NCBI RefSeq assembly: GCF_036746095.1
Contig: NZ_DAIOEU010000001.1
Location: 124,001 to 188,000 of the forward strand
Length of the DNA: 64,000 nt
DNA from: Dyella_B sp036746095
GTDB lineage: Bacteria; Pseudomonadota; Gammaproteobacteria; Xanthomonadales; Rhodanobacteraceae
Direction of reading: 5' to 3'
Made by a program: the position numbers and the translations under genes. Position 1 is the first letter of the stretch, and the number at the start of each line of letters is the position of its first letter. Below the pieces are notes generated by a model, which was not told the origin of the DNA, did no database searches, and saw only the letters and a list, made by a program, of their open reading frames with translations. This document shows positions 10,041 through 18,514 of the stretch, one piece after another.

Positions 10041-11084
10041 CTACTCGCTTTCGCCGGAAATCACCTGCAACTCGCTCATGCCGCCTGGCGCCAGGTCCTT
10101 CATCAAATCGACAAAGCTCAACCCCACCAGCCGTTGCGCACGGCGCAGCAACAACGGAATGGGACTGGAAGGTTCGCAGCGCGCGTAGTAGTCGCAGATG
10201 TCATCCAAGCGGCGAATCACATCCTGCGGGTTTTCGATGCGGCCGCTATGCACCTGCTGCATGGAGCCGGCTGAACCGCCCGAAGCCATCTCGCCTTCCG
10301 CGTCACCGCCAGCATCGACGATCTGCGGCGAGCGCTTCGCCAGCTGCGGTTCCAGAAACTTCTTCACTTCATAGACATCGCTGAGCAGCGGCTTGAGTTC
10401 CGGCCCGGCCGTGCCGACCTGTTCGTTGAAAATGGCATCGATCGCCTTGACGTGCTCGAGCGCCGCGCTGATCGCCGCCACGTTCGCTGCCAGCTGTTCC
10501 TCCGGGCAATCCATGCAGCACGCTTCGATCTGCGCCAGGCCGGGGCGTTCGGCATTTTCGTCATCGCCGTCGCCCACTTTCAGCGTACCGTTGGCAATAC
10601 GCAGATCGCGCAAGGTAAAGCGGCCCATCCGAGGCGATTGCACAAACGGCGTAACGCGGAAAAAGCGCAACATGCCCTGCAGATCGGCAATCGCCGCCAC
10701 CGCGTTCACGCGCGCGGTCGGGTCGTTGTCGTCCTCGGCATCCAGCTGTGGATGCACCCCATCCCAATACTGCTCCAGCAGGCTGCGGATCAACTGCAAG
10801 CCGGCCGCCCAGCCCGGCAGGCCGGTCGTGCGCATCCAGGCGGTGGTCAAATGCACCGCCACGCGCAGGTCCTTGGAGCGCGCCAGCAGTGCCTCCGCCT
10901 GGCCGGATACCTTGTCCCAGTCCGGCTCCTCCGCCGCAATCACTTCCTCGCCGATTCCCCGTTCGGCCTTGGGCGCAGCCAGGCGTTCCAAGGCCATGAA
11001 ATCAGGGTCATATTCAAGATTTTCCCCCGTGGGCGATTCACCATCGAGGGGGGACAGCAACGACTCCAGGGCAGGGCTGGTCAT
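10041..11084 (-). CDS. tssA: Type VI secretion system protein TssA (ImpA family)
   Basis: A 347-residue ImpA/TssA protein, the cap and chaperone that coordinates baseplate and sheath assembly in type VI secretion. The N-terminal ImpA domain (residues ~8-130) is recognisable from LLSPLDGESPTGENLEYDPDF near the start and the RSKDLRVAVHLT and LPGWAAGLQLIRSLLEQYW region. The C-terminal part carries the conserved GRIENPQDVIRRLDDICDYYARCEPSSP and LLRRAQRLVGLSFVDLMKDLAP segments seen in short TssA proteins. I chose the ATG at 11084 because it opens the family-conserved N-terminus; the frame stays open further upstream but runs into the MITE-like repeat. No other T6SS gene is in the window on this side, so it is either an orphan or the end of a cluster whose other genes are elsewhere. 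Confidence 0.88.
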   Translation of the reverse strand: MTSPALESLLSPLDGESPTGENLEYDPDFMALERLAAPKAERGIGEEVIAAEEPDWDKVSGQAEALLARSKDLRVAVHLTTAWMRTTGLPGWAAGLQLIRSLLEQYWDGVHPQLDAEDDNDPTARVNAVAAIADLQGMLRFFRVTPFVQSPRMGRFTLRDLRIANGTLKVGDGDDENAERPGLAQIEACCMDCPEEQLAANVAAISAALEHVKAIDAIFNEQVGTAGPELKPLLSDVYEVKKFLEPQLAKRSPQIVDAGGDAEGEMASGGSAGSMQQVHSGRIENPQDVIRRLDDICDYYARCEPSSPIPLLLRRAQRLVGLSFVDLMKDLAPGGMSELQVISGESE

Positions 11085-11148
11085 AGGTGCGTAGTGGTCC
11101 TTGAGGTGGTGGAAATCGTACCGCAATTGGCGGTTTTGCGAGGGTTGT

Positions 11149-11442
11149 TTAAGGCAACACTGATTAAGTATCGCCGTCGTCACCAGCCCTGTCTGTTCGC
11201 ATGCCACAGGGCCGTCGGCGAAGGCAGACTGGTTGTCTGTCGAGACGGCGGACCTGCGGCATGCGGACAGACAGGGCTGGCCCCAACAGGTTGAATTCAA
11301 AGTGATGGGGTGATGTCTGGAAGGCCCGCAGGCTGCGCCGCGCGGCTTGGCAAGACGGCCAGTCTTCCCGGCGCCACGCAACACACCCTGCGAGCCTTCC
11401 AGGCATCATGACGACGGCGATACTTAATCAGTGTTGCCTTAA
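11149..11442. mobile_element. MITE-like nonautonomous element with 34-bp perfect terminal inverted repeats
   Basis: Positions 11149-11182 (beginning TTAAGGCAACACTGATTAAG) and 11409-11442 are exact reverse complements over 34 bases. Two more inverted repeats are nested inside. 11183-11205 pairs with about 11258-11280 (23 bases, one mismatch, CCAGCCCTGTCTGT type), and about 11317-11332 pairs with about 11387-11402 (16 bases, one mismatch, CTGGAAGGC type). The interior has no open frame that looks like a protein. Both ends finish in TTAA, so a TTAA or TA target duplication is possible but cannot be separated from the palindrome. The size and structure fit a miniature element moved by an IS transposase encoded elsewhere. 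Confidence 0.75.
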
Positions 11443-11536
11443 GGCCGTTCCAATCCATCATTGCGAAGACCCCCAATCGCGCTTACGAAAATTGAAGCTG
11501 CTTGGCAATACGGGGTTTCTTTATTGTCGTTGCGGT

Positions 11537-11583
11537 CGTAGGTTGGACTGGCTCAGCGCAACAACCACATCAACCCAACCTAT
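11537..11583. repeat. GTAGGTTGG-type interspersed inverted repeat, copy 1
   Basis: CGTAGGTTGG on the left and CCCAACCTAT on the right, with a short internal segment containing CAGCGCAAC. The same repeat family recurs at the wzz 3' end (43591-43619) and upstream of lacI (46101-46134). A reverse-oriented half lies near 16193-16206 and a diverged copy at 60441-60501. Confidence 0.6.
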
Positions 11584-11601
11584 CACTGGCATGCCGTGTC
11601 C

Positions 11602-13197
11602 ATGAAAACATCGAGCACGATTTCCTTTTTGCGTCTTCATCGCTGGATGAGGCTATGTGGCCTGGCAAGCTTGCTAACGTGCATGGTACCTATTGCGCAG
11701 GCGGACCAGGGCACTCGCCATATTGTGGTTGACGTAAAGGGCCCTTCGTCGCCGCTTGATCGCTTCTACAACTTCTCCGTCGGCTCGGATTATCCCGGCA
11801 CGCTGATGCGCGAGGACAGCCTCGCCCAGCTCAAGACGGTGCGCGAAGAACTCGGTTTTCGCTACATCCGTTTCCACGCCATCTTTCACGACGTGCTCGG
11901 CACCTATCGAGAGGTCGATGGCAAGCCAGTCTACGACTGGACCAAGATCGACGCGCTTTACGACAAACTGTTGGCGATGGGCATCCGGCCGTTCGTGGAG
12001 CTGGGGTTTACGCCCGAAGCGATGAAGACGTCCGATCAGCACATTTTCTACTGGAAAGGTAATACCTCCCACCCTGTGTTATCGAAATGGACGGCGCTGG
12101 TAAATGCCTTCGTGCGCCATCTGGAACAGCGCTACGGGCAGCGCGAAGTACGCAGCTGGTATTTCGAAGTCTGGAACGAACCCAACCTGGCCGGATTCTG
12201 GGAGGGTGGTGATCAAAAGGCTTATTTCCAGTTGTTCGACGCGACGGCACGTACCATCAAGCACATCGATGCGGCGTTGAAGGTCGGTGGTCCGGCAACG
12301 GCAGGCGCCGCATGGGTGCCGGACTTGATCGCGCACACCACGCAGGCGGGCGTGCCGCTCGATTTCATCAGCACGCACACCTACGGCGTGGATGGCGGCT
12401 TTCTCGATGAGCATGGCCAAAGCGATACCAAGCTATCGCCATCGCCGGACGCGATCGTCGGTGATGTCCGGTGCGTGCGTGAGCAGATCAGCCATTCGTC
12501 GCGCCCAAACCTGCCGCTGTATTTCACGGAGTGGAGCACCAGCTATACGCCACGCGATGCAGTGCATGATTCGTATGTAAGCGCCGCCTACGTGCTCAGC
12601 AAACTGAAGGCGAGCGAGGGGCTTGCGCAGGGCATGAGCTATTGGACCTTCAGCGATCTTTTTGAAGAACCCGGCCCGCCCACCGCGCCATTCCAGGGCG
12701 GCTTTGGCCTGATGAATCCGCAAGGGATCCGCAAGCCGGTGTATTTCGCCTACAAGTATCTCAACCAGCTCGGCAGCACCGAACTCAAAACGGCGGACGC
12801 GCAAAGCTATGTGACATGGAACGGCGGCGTGCTCAAGGTGCTGGCGTGGGATTTCATGCAGCCGAAGCAGGATAAAAGCAACCGTTCGTTCTATACCAAG
12901 CTGCTGCCTGCCCAGCCGGAAGGGAATGTCAGCCTTGACCTCAAGCATCTGGCGCCGGGCAAGTATCAGGTCGCCATCCACCGAACCGGCTTCGACGCCA
13001 ATGATGCGTATTCAGCGTATTTGCGCATGGGATCGCCCGCGTCGCTGAGTGCTGCCCAGTTGCAGCAGTTGCAAGCGGCGACGGCAGATCATGCCGACAT
13101 GCGTTCGCTGGTCGTCGGTGCGGATGGGAGTGCGAGTTTGTCTGTGCCTATGCGATCGAACGATGTGGTGCTGATGGAGATTGCGCGGAGCCCTTGA
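11602..13197 (+). CDS. Secreted glycoside hydrolase family 39 (beta-xylosidase-like)
   Basis: A 531-residue exported glycosidase. After a signal peptide (cleavage about residue 34, near AQA-DQ) comes a (beta/alpha)8 barrel typical of GH39. The retaining acid/base is the Glu of VWNEPN (E193 from the chosen start) and the nucleophile the Glu of FTEWS (E310). A beta-rich C-terminal domain follows (~400-531). GH39 enzymes act on beta-xylosides, alpha-iduronides or related beta-linked sugars; the true substrate cannot be read from sequence. GTG at 11596 and ATG at 11602 are both in frame; the ATG was preferred because it opens a normal basic n-region. It is monocistronic, between a MITE-like element and a convergent gene, with a GC hairpin just after the stop. 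Confidence 0.85.
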   Translation: MKTSSTISFLRLHRWMRLCGLASLLTCMVPIAQADQGTRHIVVDVKGPSSPLDRFYNFSVGSDYPGTLMREDSLAQLKTVREELGFRYIRFHAIFHDVLGTYREVDGKPVYDWTKIDALYDKLLAMGIRPFVELGFTPEAMKTSDQHIFYWKGNTSHPVLSKWTALVNAFVRHLEQRYGQREVRSWYFEVWNEPNLAGFWEGGDQKAYFQLFDATARTIKHIDAALKVGGPATAGAAWVPDLIAHTTQAGVPLDFISTHTYGVDGGFLDEHGQSDTKLSPSPDAIVGDVRCVREQISHSSRPNLPLYFTEWSTSYTPRDAVHDSYVSAAYVLSKLKASEGLAQGMSYWTFSDLFEEPGPPTAPFQGGFGLMNPQGIRKPVYFAYKYLNQLGSTELKTADAQSYVTWNGGVLKVLAWDFMQPKQDKSNRSFYTKLLPAQPEGNVSLDLKHLAPGKYQVAIHRTGFDANDAYSAYLRMGSPASLSAAQLQQLQAATADHADMRSLVVGADGSASLSVPMRSNDVVLMEIARSP

Positions 13198-13199
13198 TA

Positions 13200-13227
13200 G
13201 CGAGGGGCGGTCGTTCTTGCCCCTCGC
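13200..13227 (+). terminator. Hairpin after the GH39 gene, possible terminator
   Basis: Perfect 9-bp stem GCGAGGGGC / GCCCCTCGC with a 10-base loop, starting two bases after the GH39 stop codon. There is no downstream T-run, so it is only a candidate intrinsic or hairpin-assisted terminator. Confidence 0.45.
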
Positions 13228-13284
13228 ACGCCGTCCCAGGGAGCGAGCGTCGCGCATCGGCTTGCAGTGCGCCGAGGTCCCCAT

Positions 13285-13304
13285 GCCCCGGCCTTTGCCG
13301 GGGC
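13285..13304. terminator. GC-rich hairpin between convergent genes
   Basis: Perfect 8-bp stem GCCCCGGC / GCCGGGGC with loop CTTT, in the gap between the convergent GH39 and propeller genes. It lacks a clear T-tract on either strand; a shared bidirectional stop is possible. Confidence 0.35.
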
Positions 13305-13377
13305 GGCAAATCGATAGCAATCTGCGGGAATTCGCCTTGCGACGCATCGCAAAGGGTGACGCTATGGGTTGGCGGCA

Positions 13378-14529
13378 TTACGGCTCTTCCCATGCGCCCT
13401 CATCCACCGTGCCGCCATTGGCCACGACACTGATGGCCTGCGTGTTCACGTCAAGCATGTTTACCGAAAAGTATTCGCCCGCATCCGGACCCGTGGTGAT
13501 GTAATGCGTGCGATTGAGCAGGATGTGCGAATCGTCCCTGGACCAGCCGGCGGGATAGTAAAAATCGAAACCATCCGGCTTGTTGGTGAGCTGGCGAACT
13601 TTGCCGCTAACGGAGCACATTACGAAGACGGCGCCGAAAGGAAAGGGCGAACCCGTCACCGCAACGTTTCGGGTGAATGCAAAGTGCTTGCTGTCGTGCG
13701 ACCAGCTTGGCGAGCTGCCGTAAAGTTCGCTGAACTCTCCGCCTGTTGTCCTGCCGGTGGTGAAATTCACGATCTCCATGGCGGAGGTGGCGTCCCACGT
13801 ATAAATCCCGCGCGTGCCATCGGGAGAGATCGCCAGGTGAGCGGGATCGCCGGTATTCAGATGCGAGATGCGTGTGGTCTTGCCCGTGGCGGCATCGACT
13901 CGATAAACATCCGAATAGGAAGGCGGAGTCAGGCCCACGTCACCGAAATAGTGGATTTCGACAAATAGCTGCCTGCCATCGAGCGACCATTGCGGCGGCT
14001 GAAAAGCGCCATCGGCCGGACCCGGGCAAAACAACACATGCTGGTCGCCACCATTCGGCCTGACGAGGGCGAGACATTGATGGTTGTCGACGCCGCCGTC
14101 AATGAAGGCAATCCACCCGCGAGGTCCCCATACCGGGTATTGGTGCCTGCTCTTGCCGAGCGTGATCTGCCGAAGCCTTCCATTGTTGCGATCCAGGCGA
14201 TAGATCTGCGATTGCGTAAACCAGTCTGCGGTGGCAACGCGCTCAAAGACCACGACATGGCCATGAGTGGACCAATGTGCGCCAAGGTCACGCGTACCGA
14301 TCGTCAACGGCGTCAGTTGCCTCACCTTGCCGCCGGCTGCCGATGCCAGATAAATCGAGGTGGCATCCGTGACGTCGCCCGGGGCGAGGTGGTTCTGCGA
14401 GAAAAGCACCGAGCCATCTGGCGCCTGTTCGGTTGCTTCACTATTGGGTGCGTAAACGGCTATCCACAAGGCGGCTGCAACAAAAGTCAGCGTCGCCGCC
14501 AAGCGACGCACTCGCTGCGTAACTTTCAT
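13378..14529 (-). CDS. Secreted TolB/PD40-type beta-propeller protein
   Basis: A 383-residue protein with a signal peptide (hydrophobic ~10-24). At least six blade-like repeats follow, of the pattern hhYRhDxxxGxxRQhT...P.WSPDG (for example GKVRQLTPLT, GRLRQITLGK, GKTTRISHLN, GKVRQLTNKP). This is the PD40/WD40-like repeat of TolB and of S9 peptidase N-domains, but no peptidase domain follows. It is therefore probably a periplasmic or surface binding propeller. It is transcribed away from the oxidoreductase at 14752, with which it shares a 222-bp divergent promoter region. Ligand and partner unknown. Confidence 0.65.
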   Translation of the reverse strand: MKVTQRVRRLAATLTFVAAALWIAVYAPNSEATEQAPDGSVLFSQNHLAPGDVTDATSIYLASAAGGKVRQLTPLTIGTRDLGAHWSTHGHVVVFERVATADWFTQSQIYRLDRNNGRLRQITLGKSRHQYPVWGPRGWIAFIDGGVDNHQCLALVRPNGGDQHVLFCPGPADGAFQPPQWSLDGRQLFVEIHYFGDVGLTPPSYSDVYRVDAATGKTTRISHLNTGDPAHLAISPDGTRGIYTWDATSAMEIVNFTTGRTTGGEFSELYGSSPSWSHDSKHFAFTRNVAVTGSPFPFGAVFVMCSVSGKVRQLTNKPDGFDFYYPAGWSRDDSHILLNRTHYITTGPDAGEYFSVNMLDVNTQAISVVANGGTVDEGAWEEP

Positions 14530-14751
14530 ACTGGTTTACCTCTGTAATCCCCTGACTGGTCCCCTATTGCGCGACCCTACGGAGACGCGCGTGAAGCTTC
14601 TGCGTGGAGGCCGCAACGCTTTTTATTTCTATTTGCCGAAATAAATATTTGCGGGTCGAAATCAGGGCATAAAGGTCCACTATCGTATTTACGGTTTTTT
14701 CTTCATCCTTGCTACACACTGGTTGTCCCGTAAATTCGTCAAGGCAGCGTC
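14530..14751. promoter_or_regulatory. Divergent promoter region (222 bp)
   Basis: Gap between the starts of the propeller gene (minus) and the disulfide oxidoreductase gene (plus). It contains an AT-rich stretch at about 14620-14700 (GCCGAAATAAATATTTGCGG and a T-run near 14693), unusual against the GC-rich surroundings, as expected for promoters. No specific -35/-10 pair is claimed. Confidence 0.4.
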
Positions 14752-16134
14752 ATGACTCAGCGATTCGATGCGGTAGTGGTGGGGGCCGGGCAGGCGGGGC
14801 CTTCATTGGCCGAACGCCTGGGTAAATCCGGCCGCAAGGTGGCCGTCGTCGAGCGCAAACTGGTGGGCGGCACCTGCGTCAATACCGGCTGCATTCCCAC
14901 CAAGGCGATGGTGGCCAGTGCCTATGTGGCGCAACAGGCACGGCGGGCGGCGAGTTATGGTGTGAATACCGGCGACGTCCGCGTGGATATGGAGGCCGTA
15001 TGGCAGCGCACGCAAGGCATATCCGGGCAATCGCGCAGCAGCGTCGAGAAGTGGCTGGCCGGCATGCAGAATGTTTCCCTGCTGCGCGGGCACGCTGCAT
15101 TTGAATCAACGCATACGTTGCGTGTGGGCGACACGCTGATCGAAGCCGACGAGATCTTCCTCAACGTAGGGGGGCGTGCCGTGGTGCCTGATTTTCCCGG
15201 CATCGACAGCGTGCCTTACCTCACCAACACCAGCGTGTTGCAATTGCGCGAGTTGCCCAGGCACCTGGTGATCGTCGGCGGCAGCTATATCGGGCTCGAG
15301 TTTGGGCAGATGTTCCGGCGTTTCGGTGCGGAGGTCACCATCGTCGAGCGTAGCGATCGCCTGTTGCCGAAGGAAGATCCCGACGTCTCGGCCGCAGTGG
15401 TCGATATCCTGGAGCAGGAAGGTATCAAGCTGCATCTGGCCGCCAAGTGCATCGAGCTGCGCGGCAAGTCCGGCGAGATCAGCGTCGTGGCCCAATGCGC
15501 CAGGCCGGGCTTGGACGTGCGTGGCACGCATCTGCTGCTTGCTGTCGGCCGCCGTCCCAATACCGATGCATTGGGCCTGGACAAGGCCGGCGTGGCCACG
15601 GACGCGCACGGTTATATCGTTGTCGACGATCAATGCCGTACGAATGTCCCTGGCATCTGGGCGATGGGGGAATGCAATGGCAAGGGCGCCTTTACCCATA
15701 CCGCGTACAACGATTATGAAATCGTGGCGGCCAACGTGCTGGATGGCGAGCCGCGGCGAATTTCCGATCGCATTCTCGCTTATGCGCTTTTTATCGATCC
15801 GCCACTTGGGCGGATCGGTCTCACCGAGCAGGAAGCTTTAAAGCAAGGCCATGACGTACGCGTCGGCGTGCGCCCGATGACGCGGGTGGGCCGTGCGGTC
15901 GAGCGCGGTGAAACGCTGGGTTTCATGAAAGTGATCGTGGACGGCAAGACCGAGCAGTTGCTGGGTGCGGCGATCCTGGGTGTCAGTGGCGATGAGGCGA
16001 TCCACAGTCTGCTGGATGTGATGTATGCCAAGGCGCGGTATCAGACCGTGACGCACGCGGTGCATATCCACCCGACGGTGGCGGAGTTGTTGCCGACGGT
16101 GCTGCAGAGTCTTTCGCCGCGTAACTTGGAGTGA
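14752..16134 (+). CDS. FAD-dependent pyridine nucleotide-disulfide oxidoreductase (class I, mercuric-reductase-like)
   Basis: A 460-residue flavoprotein of the dihydrolipoamide dehydrogenase/mercuric reductase family. The FAD-binding GAGQAG is at residues 11-16 and the redox-active pair in GGTCVNTGCIPTKA (C42, C47). An NAD(P)-binding GGSYIGLEFGQMF lies near 170-185, and a C-terminal dimerisation domain carries the His-Glu dyad region HIHPTVAELLPT that acts as acid/base in the disulfide enzymes. It lacks the N-terminal HMA domain and the C-terminal vicinal Cys pair of MerA, so it is not a true mercuric reductase. The substrate is unknown; glutathione-like, lipoyl or other low-molecular-weight disulfides are possible. 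Confidence 0.85.
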   Translation: MTQRFDAVVVGAGQAGPSLAERLGKSGRKVAVVERKLVGGTCVNTGCIPTKAMVASAYVAQQARRAASYGVNTGDVRVDMEAVWQRTQGISGQSRSSVEKWLAGMQNVSLLRGHAAFESTHTLRVGDTLIEADEIFLNVGGRAVVPDFPGIDSVPYLTNTSVLQLRELPRHLVIVGGSYIGLEFGQMFRRFGAEVTIVERSDRLLPKEDPDVSAAVVDILEQEGIKLHLAAKCIELRGKSGEISVVAQCARPGLDVRGTHLLLAVGRRPNTDALGLDKAGVATDAHGYIVVDDQCRTNVPGIWAMGECNGKGAFTHTAYNDYEIVAANVLDGEPRRISDRILAYALFIDPPLGRIGLTEQEALKQGHDVRVGVRPMTRVGRAVERGETLGFMKVIVDGKTEQLLGAAILGVSGDEAIHSLLDVMYAKARYQTVTHAVHIHPTVAELLPTVLQSLSPRNLE

Positions 16135-16201
16135 GGCACGGCCGAACCCCAACATGGCATGTGTATCCGGATGTCGGGGTTGGCGTTCCGCTCGTCCCAA
16201 C

Positions 16202-18514
16202 CTACGCCACACGCTTTGCCTTCACCCATTGCTGCCTGATCGGCAACGCACGAATCCTTGCTCCCGTCGCCGCAAAGATCGCGTTGGTCAACGCCGGCGC
16301 AATCGGCGGCAAGCCTGGTTCGCCCACACCGCTCAACGGCACGGAAAAATCATCCGCCCCGACCATATGCACATGGATCTCGCGCGGCGCCTCATTCATG
16401 CGCAGCACCAGAAAGTCGTTGAAATTGGATTGCTCGGCGCGGCCGTTCTTGAAGCTGATCTCGCCATGCAGCGCCAACCCCAGCCCCATGATCACCGCCC
16501 CTTCCAATTGCGAGCGCACGCGCTCTGGGTTGACCTGCGGACCGCAGTCGATGGCGATATCCACGCGCGGAATGCTCAGTTTTCCATCGGCAGTCGCCTT
16601 CACTTCAATCACAGCAGCGGTGTACGAGACAAAGCTGCGATGCGCAGCCAGGCCCAGGCCGTGGCCTGTGGGCCGCTTGCGATCCCAGTCTGCCGCCGCC
16701 GTTACCGTTTCGATAACGCGCTTCAGTCGCTTGGTGTCGACGGGAAAAAGTGCAGGATCTTCGCCATAGTTGGTAAACGGCAATTGCGTCGAAGGGTCGA
16801 ACTGGCGGTCGGCACCGATCAACTCCAACAGGAAATCGCGGTGATCGCGGCCGGCTGCGTGCGCCAGTTCCGCCACGAAACTCTGGATGCCGTAGGCATG
16901 CGGAATGTTGTACACCGAGCGGAACCAGCCGATGCGCGTATGCGCGTCGATGGCGGGATTTTCGATGCGTACGTTGGGAATGGCGAAGGGCAGGTCGACG
17001 ATGCCCTGGTTCAATTCACCGGCCTGTTCGTGATCCACGCCGGGCATGAAGGTGGACGAGATGGAGGGCGCGACCGTGCGATGCAGCCAGCCGGTGACTT
17101 TGCCCGAGCCATCCAGCGCCGCCTCGAAATGCTCGGCCGATACCGCATGGAAATAATCGTTGACGATGTCGTCTTCGCGCGTCCATAGCACTTTTACCGG
17201 CTTGCCGGTGGCACGCGAAAGCAGGGCGGCTTCCACGACATAGTCCGGCTTGGATTTGCGCCCGAAGCCGCCGCCGAGCAGCGTGACATTCACGGTGATG
17301 TCGGCGTCCGGAATGCCCAGCGCCTTCACCAGTTCGTTGCGCACGTCTTGCGGCGATTGCGTGGGCGCCCACACTTCGCATTTGCCATCGGCGAAGCGTG
17401 CGACCGCGCACGGCGGTTCCATGGTGGCGTGGGCGAGATGCGGTATGTAGTAATCCGCGGTGACGCGTTTGGCAGCGCCATGCAGCGCCTGCTCGATGTT
17501 GCCGTCGTTGCGGACCAGCTTGCCCGGCTTGCGGTTGGCGGCATCCAGTTGCGCGTGGTAGGCGACCGAGTCGTAGCCGGCGTTCGGGCCGCTGGCCCAG
17601 TCGAGCTTCAATTGCTCGCGCGCCTTGATTGCCGTCCAGCTGTTGTTGGCGATCACGGCCACGCCACCCAACGGCTGGAAACCCGAAGGCAGCGGCGTGG
17701 ATTCCAGCGCCATCACCTTCACCACGCCGAGCATTTTCTCCGCGGCACTGCCATCGAACGACGCGAGTTTGTCGCCATACACCGGCGGCCGCGCAATCAC
17801 CGCGTACAGCATGCCGTCCAGGCGCATGTCGATGCCGTAGGGCGCGCGGCCGGTGACGATGTCGTGGTTGTCGATCAGTGGCGTCTTGCCTTTGCCGATG
17901 TAGCGGAATTCAGCCGGCGATTTCAGCGCGAGCGTCTTCGGATCGGGCGTGGGCAGGGCGGCAGCCTTGGATGCCAGTTCGCCAAAACCCAGCTTGCGCC
18001 CGCTCTTGCTGTCGACCACTTCGTGGATGCCGGCTTTCACCTGGTTCACCGGCACGCCCCACTGCGCCGCGGCGGCCTGTTCCAGCATCGTGCGCGCGGC
18101 GGCGCCGGCGCGGCGCAGGGCGGCAAAGCTCTGGCGCAGGCTGCGCGAACCATCGGTATCCTGGTCGCCGTATTTCACTTCATCGCCCGGCGCCTGGCGC
18201 ACCTTCACGCGCGACCAGTCCGCTCCGAGTTCATCGGCCACCACCAGCGCCACACTGGTGCGCACGCCCTGGCCCATTTCCGAGCGGATGCATACCACCG
18301 TCACCGTGCCGTCCGGTGCGATCTCGACGAACAAATGCGGATCGTCGCGCAGCCCATGCTCGTTCGCTTCGCCTCCGTATTTCTTCTTGGGCGCCGTTTC
18401 CGCTGCGCGTGCGAACGCGGGCAGGCCGAATGCCAGCAGCAGGCTGCCGGCGCCGAAACCAAGCAGGAACGCGCGACGGCTTTCGTTGCAGATGTGCAGG
18501 CTGCCGTTGTTCAT
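16202..18514 (-). CDS. iorB: Molybdopterin-binding large subunit, isoquinoline 1-oxidoreductase beta-like
   Basis: A 770-residue large subunit of a xanthine-oxidase-family hydroxylase. It starts with a Tat signal (SRRAFLLGFGAG, residues 12-23), so the enzyme is folded with cofactor and exported to the periplasm. The Mo-cofactor domains show GGGFGRK and, near the C-terminus, GVGEPGLPP with the base-like Glu at residue 732. Family enzymes hydroxylate N-heterocycles or oxidise aldehydes, passing electrons to the 2Fe-2S subunit. The start ATG at 18514 overlaps the stop of the small-subunit gene by 4 bases (ATGA), so the two are translationally coupled. There is no FAD subunit next to them, as expected for the Ior type; a membrane cytochrome acceptor is not adjacent. 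Substrate unknown. Confidence 0.87.
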   Translation of the reverse strand: MNNGSLHICNESRRAFLLGFGAGSLLLAFGLPAFARAAETAPKKKYGGEANEHGLRDDPHLFVEIAPDGTVTVVCIRSEMGQGVRTSVALVVADELGADWSRVKVRQAPGDEVKYGDQDTDGSRSLRQSFAALRRAGAAARTMLEQAAAAQWGVPVNQVKAGIHEVVDSKSGRKLGFGELASKAAALPTPDPKTLALKSPAEFRYIGKGKTPLIDNHDIVTGRAPYGIDMRLDGMLYAVIARPPVYGDKLASFDGSAAEKMLGVVKVMALESTPLPSGFQPLGGVAVIANNSWTAIKAREQLKLDWASGPNAGYDSVAYHAQLDAANRKPGKLVRNDGNIEQALHGAAKRVTADYYIPHLAHATMEPPCAVARFADGKCEVWAPTQSPQDVRNELVKALGIPDADITVNVTLLGGGFGRKSKPDYVVEAALLSRATGKPVKVLWTREDDIVNDYFHAVSAEHFEAALDGSGKVTGWLHRTVAPSISSTFMPGVDHEQAGELNQGIVDLPFAIPNVRIENPAIDAHTRIGWFRSVYNIPHAYGIQSFVAELAHAAGRDHRDFLLELIGADRQFDPSTQLPFTNYGEDPALFPVDTKRLKRVIETVTAAADWDRKRPTGHGLGLAAHRSFVSYTAAVIEVKATADGKLSIPRVDIAIDCGPQVNPERVRSQLEGAVIMGLGLALHGEISFKNGRAEQSNFNDFLVLRMNEAPREIHVHMVGADDFSVPLSGVGEPGLPPIAPALTNAIFAATGARIRALPIRQQWVKAKRVA

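Larger units (their letters stand above)
11085..11601. other. 517-bp intergenic region with MITE-like element
   Basis: Divergent gap between tssA (minus) and the GH39 gene (plus). It holds the 294-bp inverted-repeat element at 11149-11442 and a copy of the GTAGGTTGG-type interspersed repeat at about 11537-11583. The promoters of both genes must lie in the remaining sequence, but none could be assigned with confidence. Confidence 0.6.

Noticed and set aside
14752..16134. Mercuric reductase MerA
   Set aside because: No N-terminal HMA domain, no C-terminal Cys pair and no mer genes nearby; a generic class I disulfide oxidoreductase call is safer.
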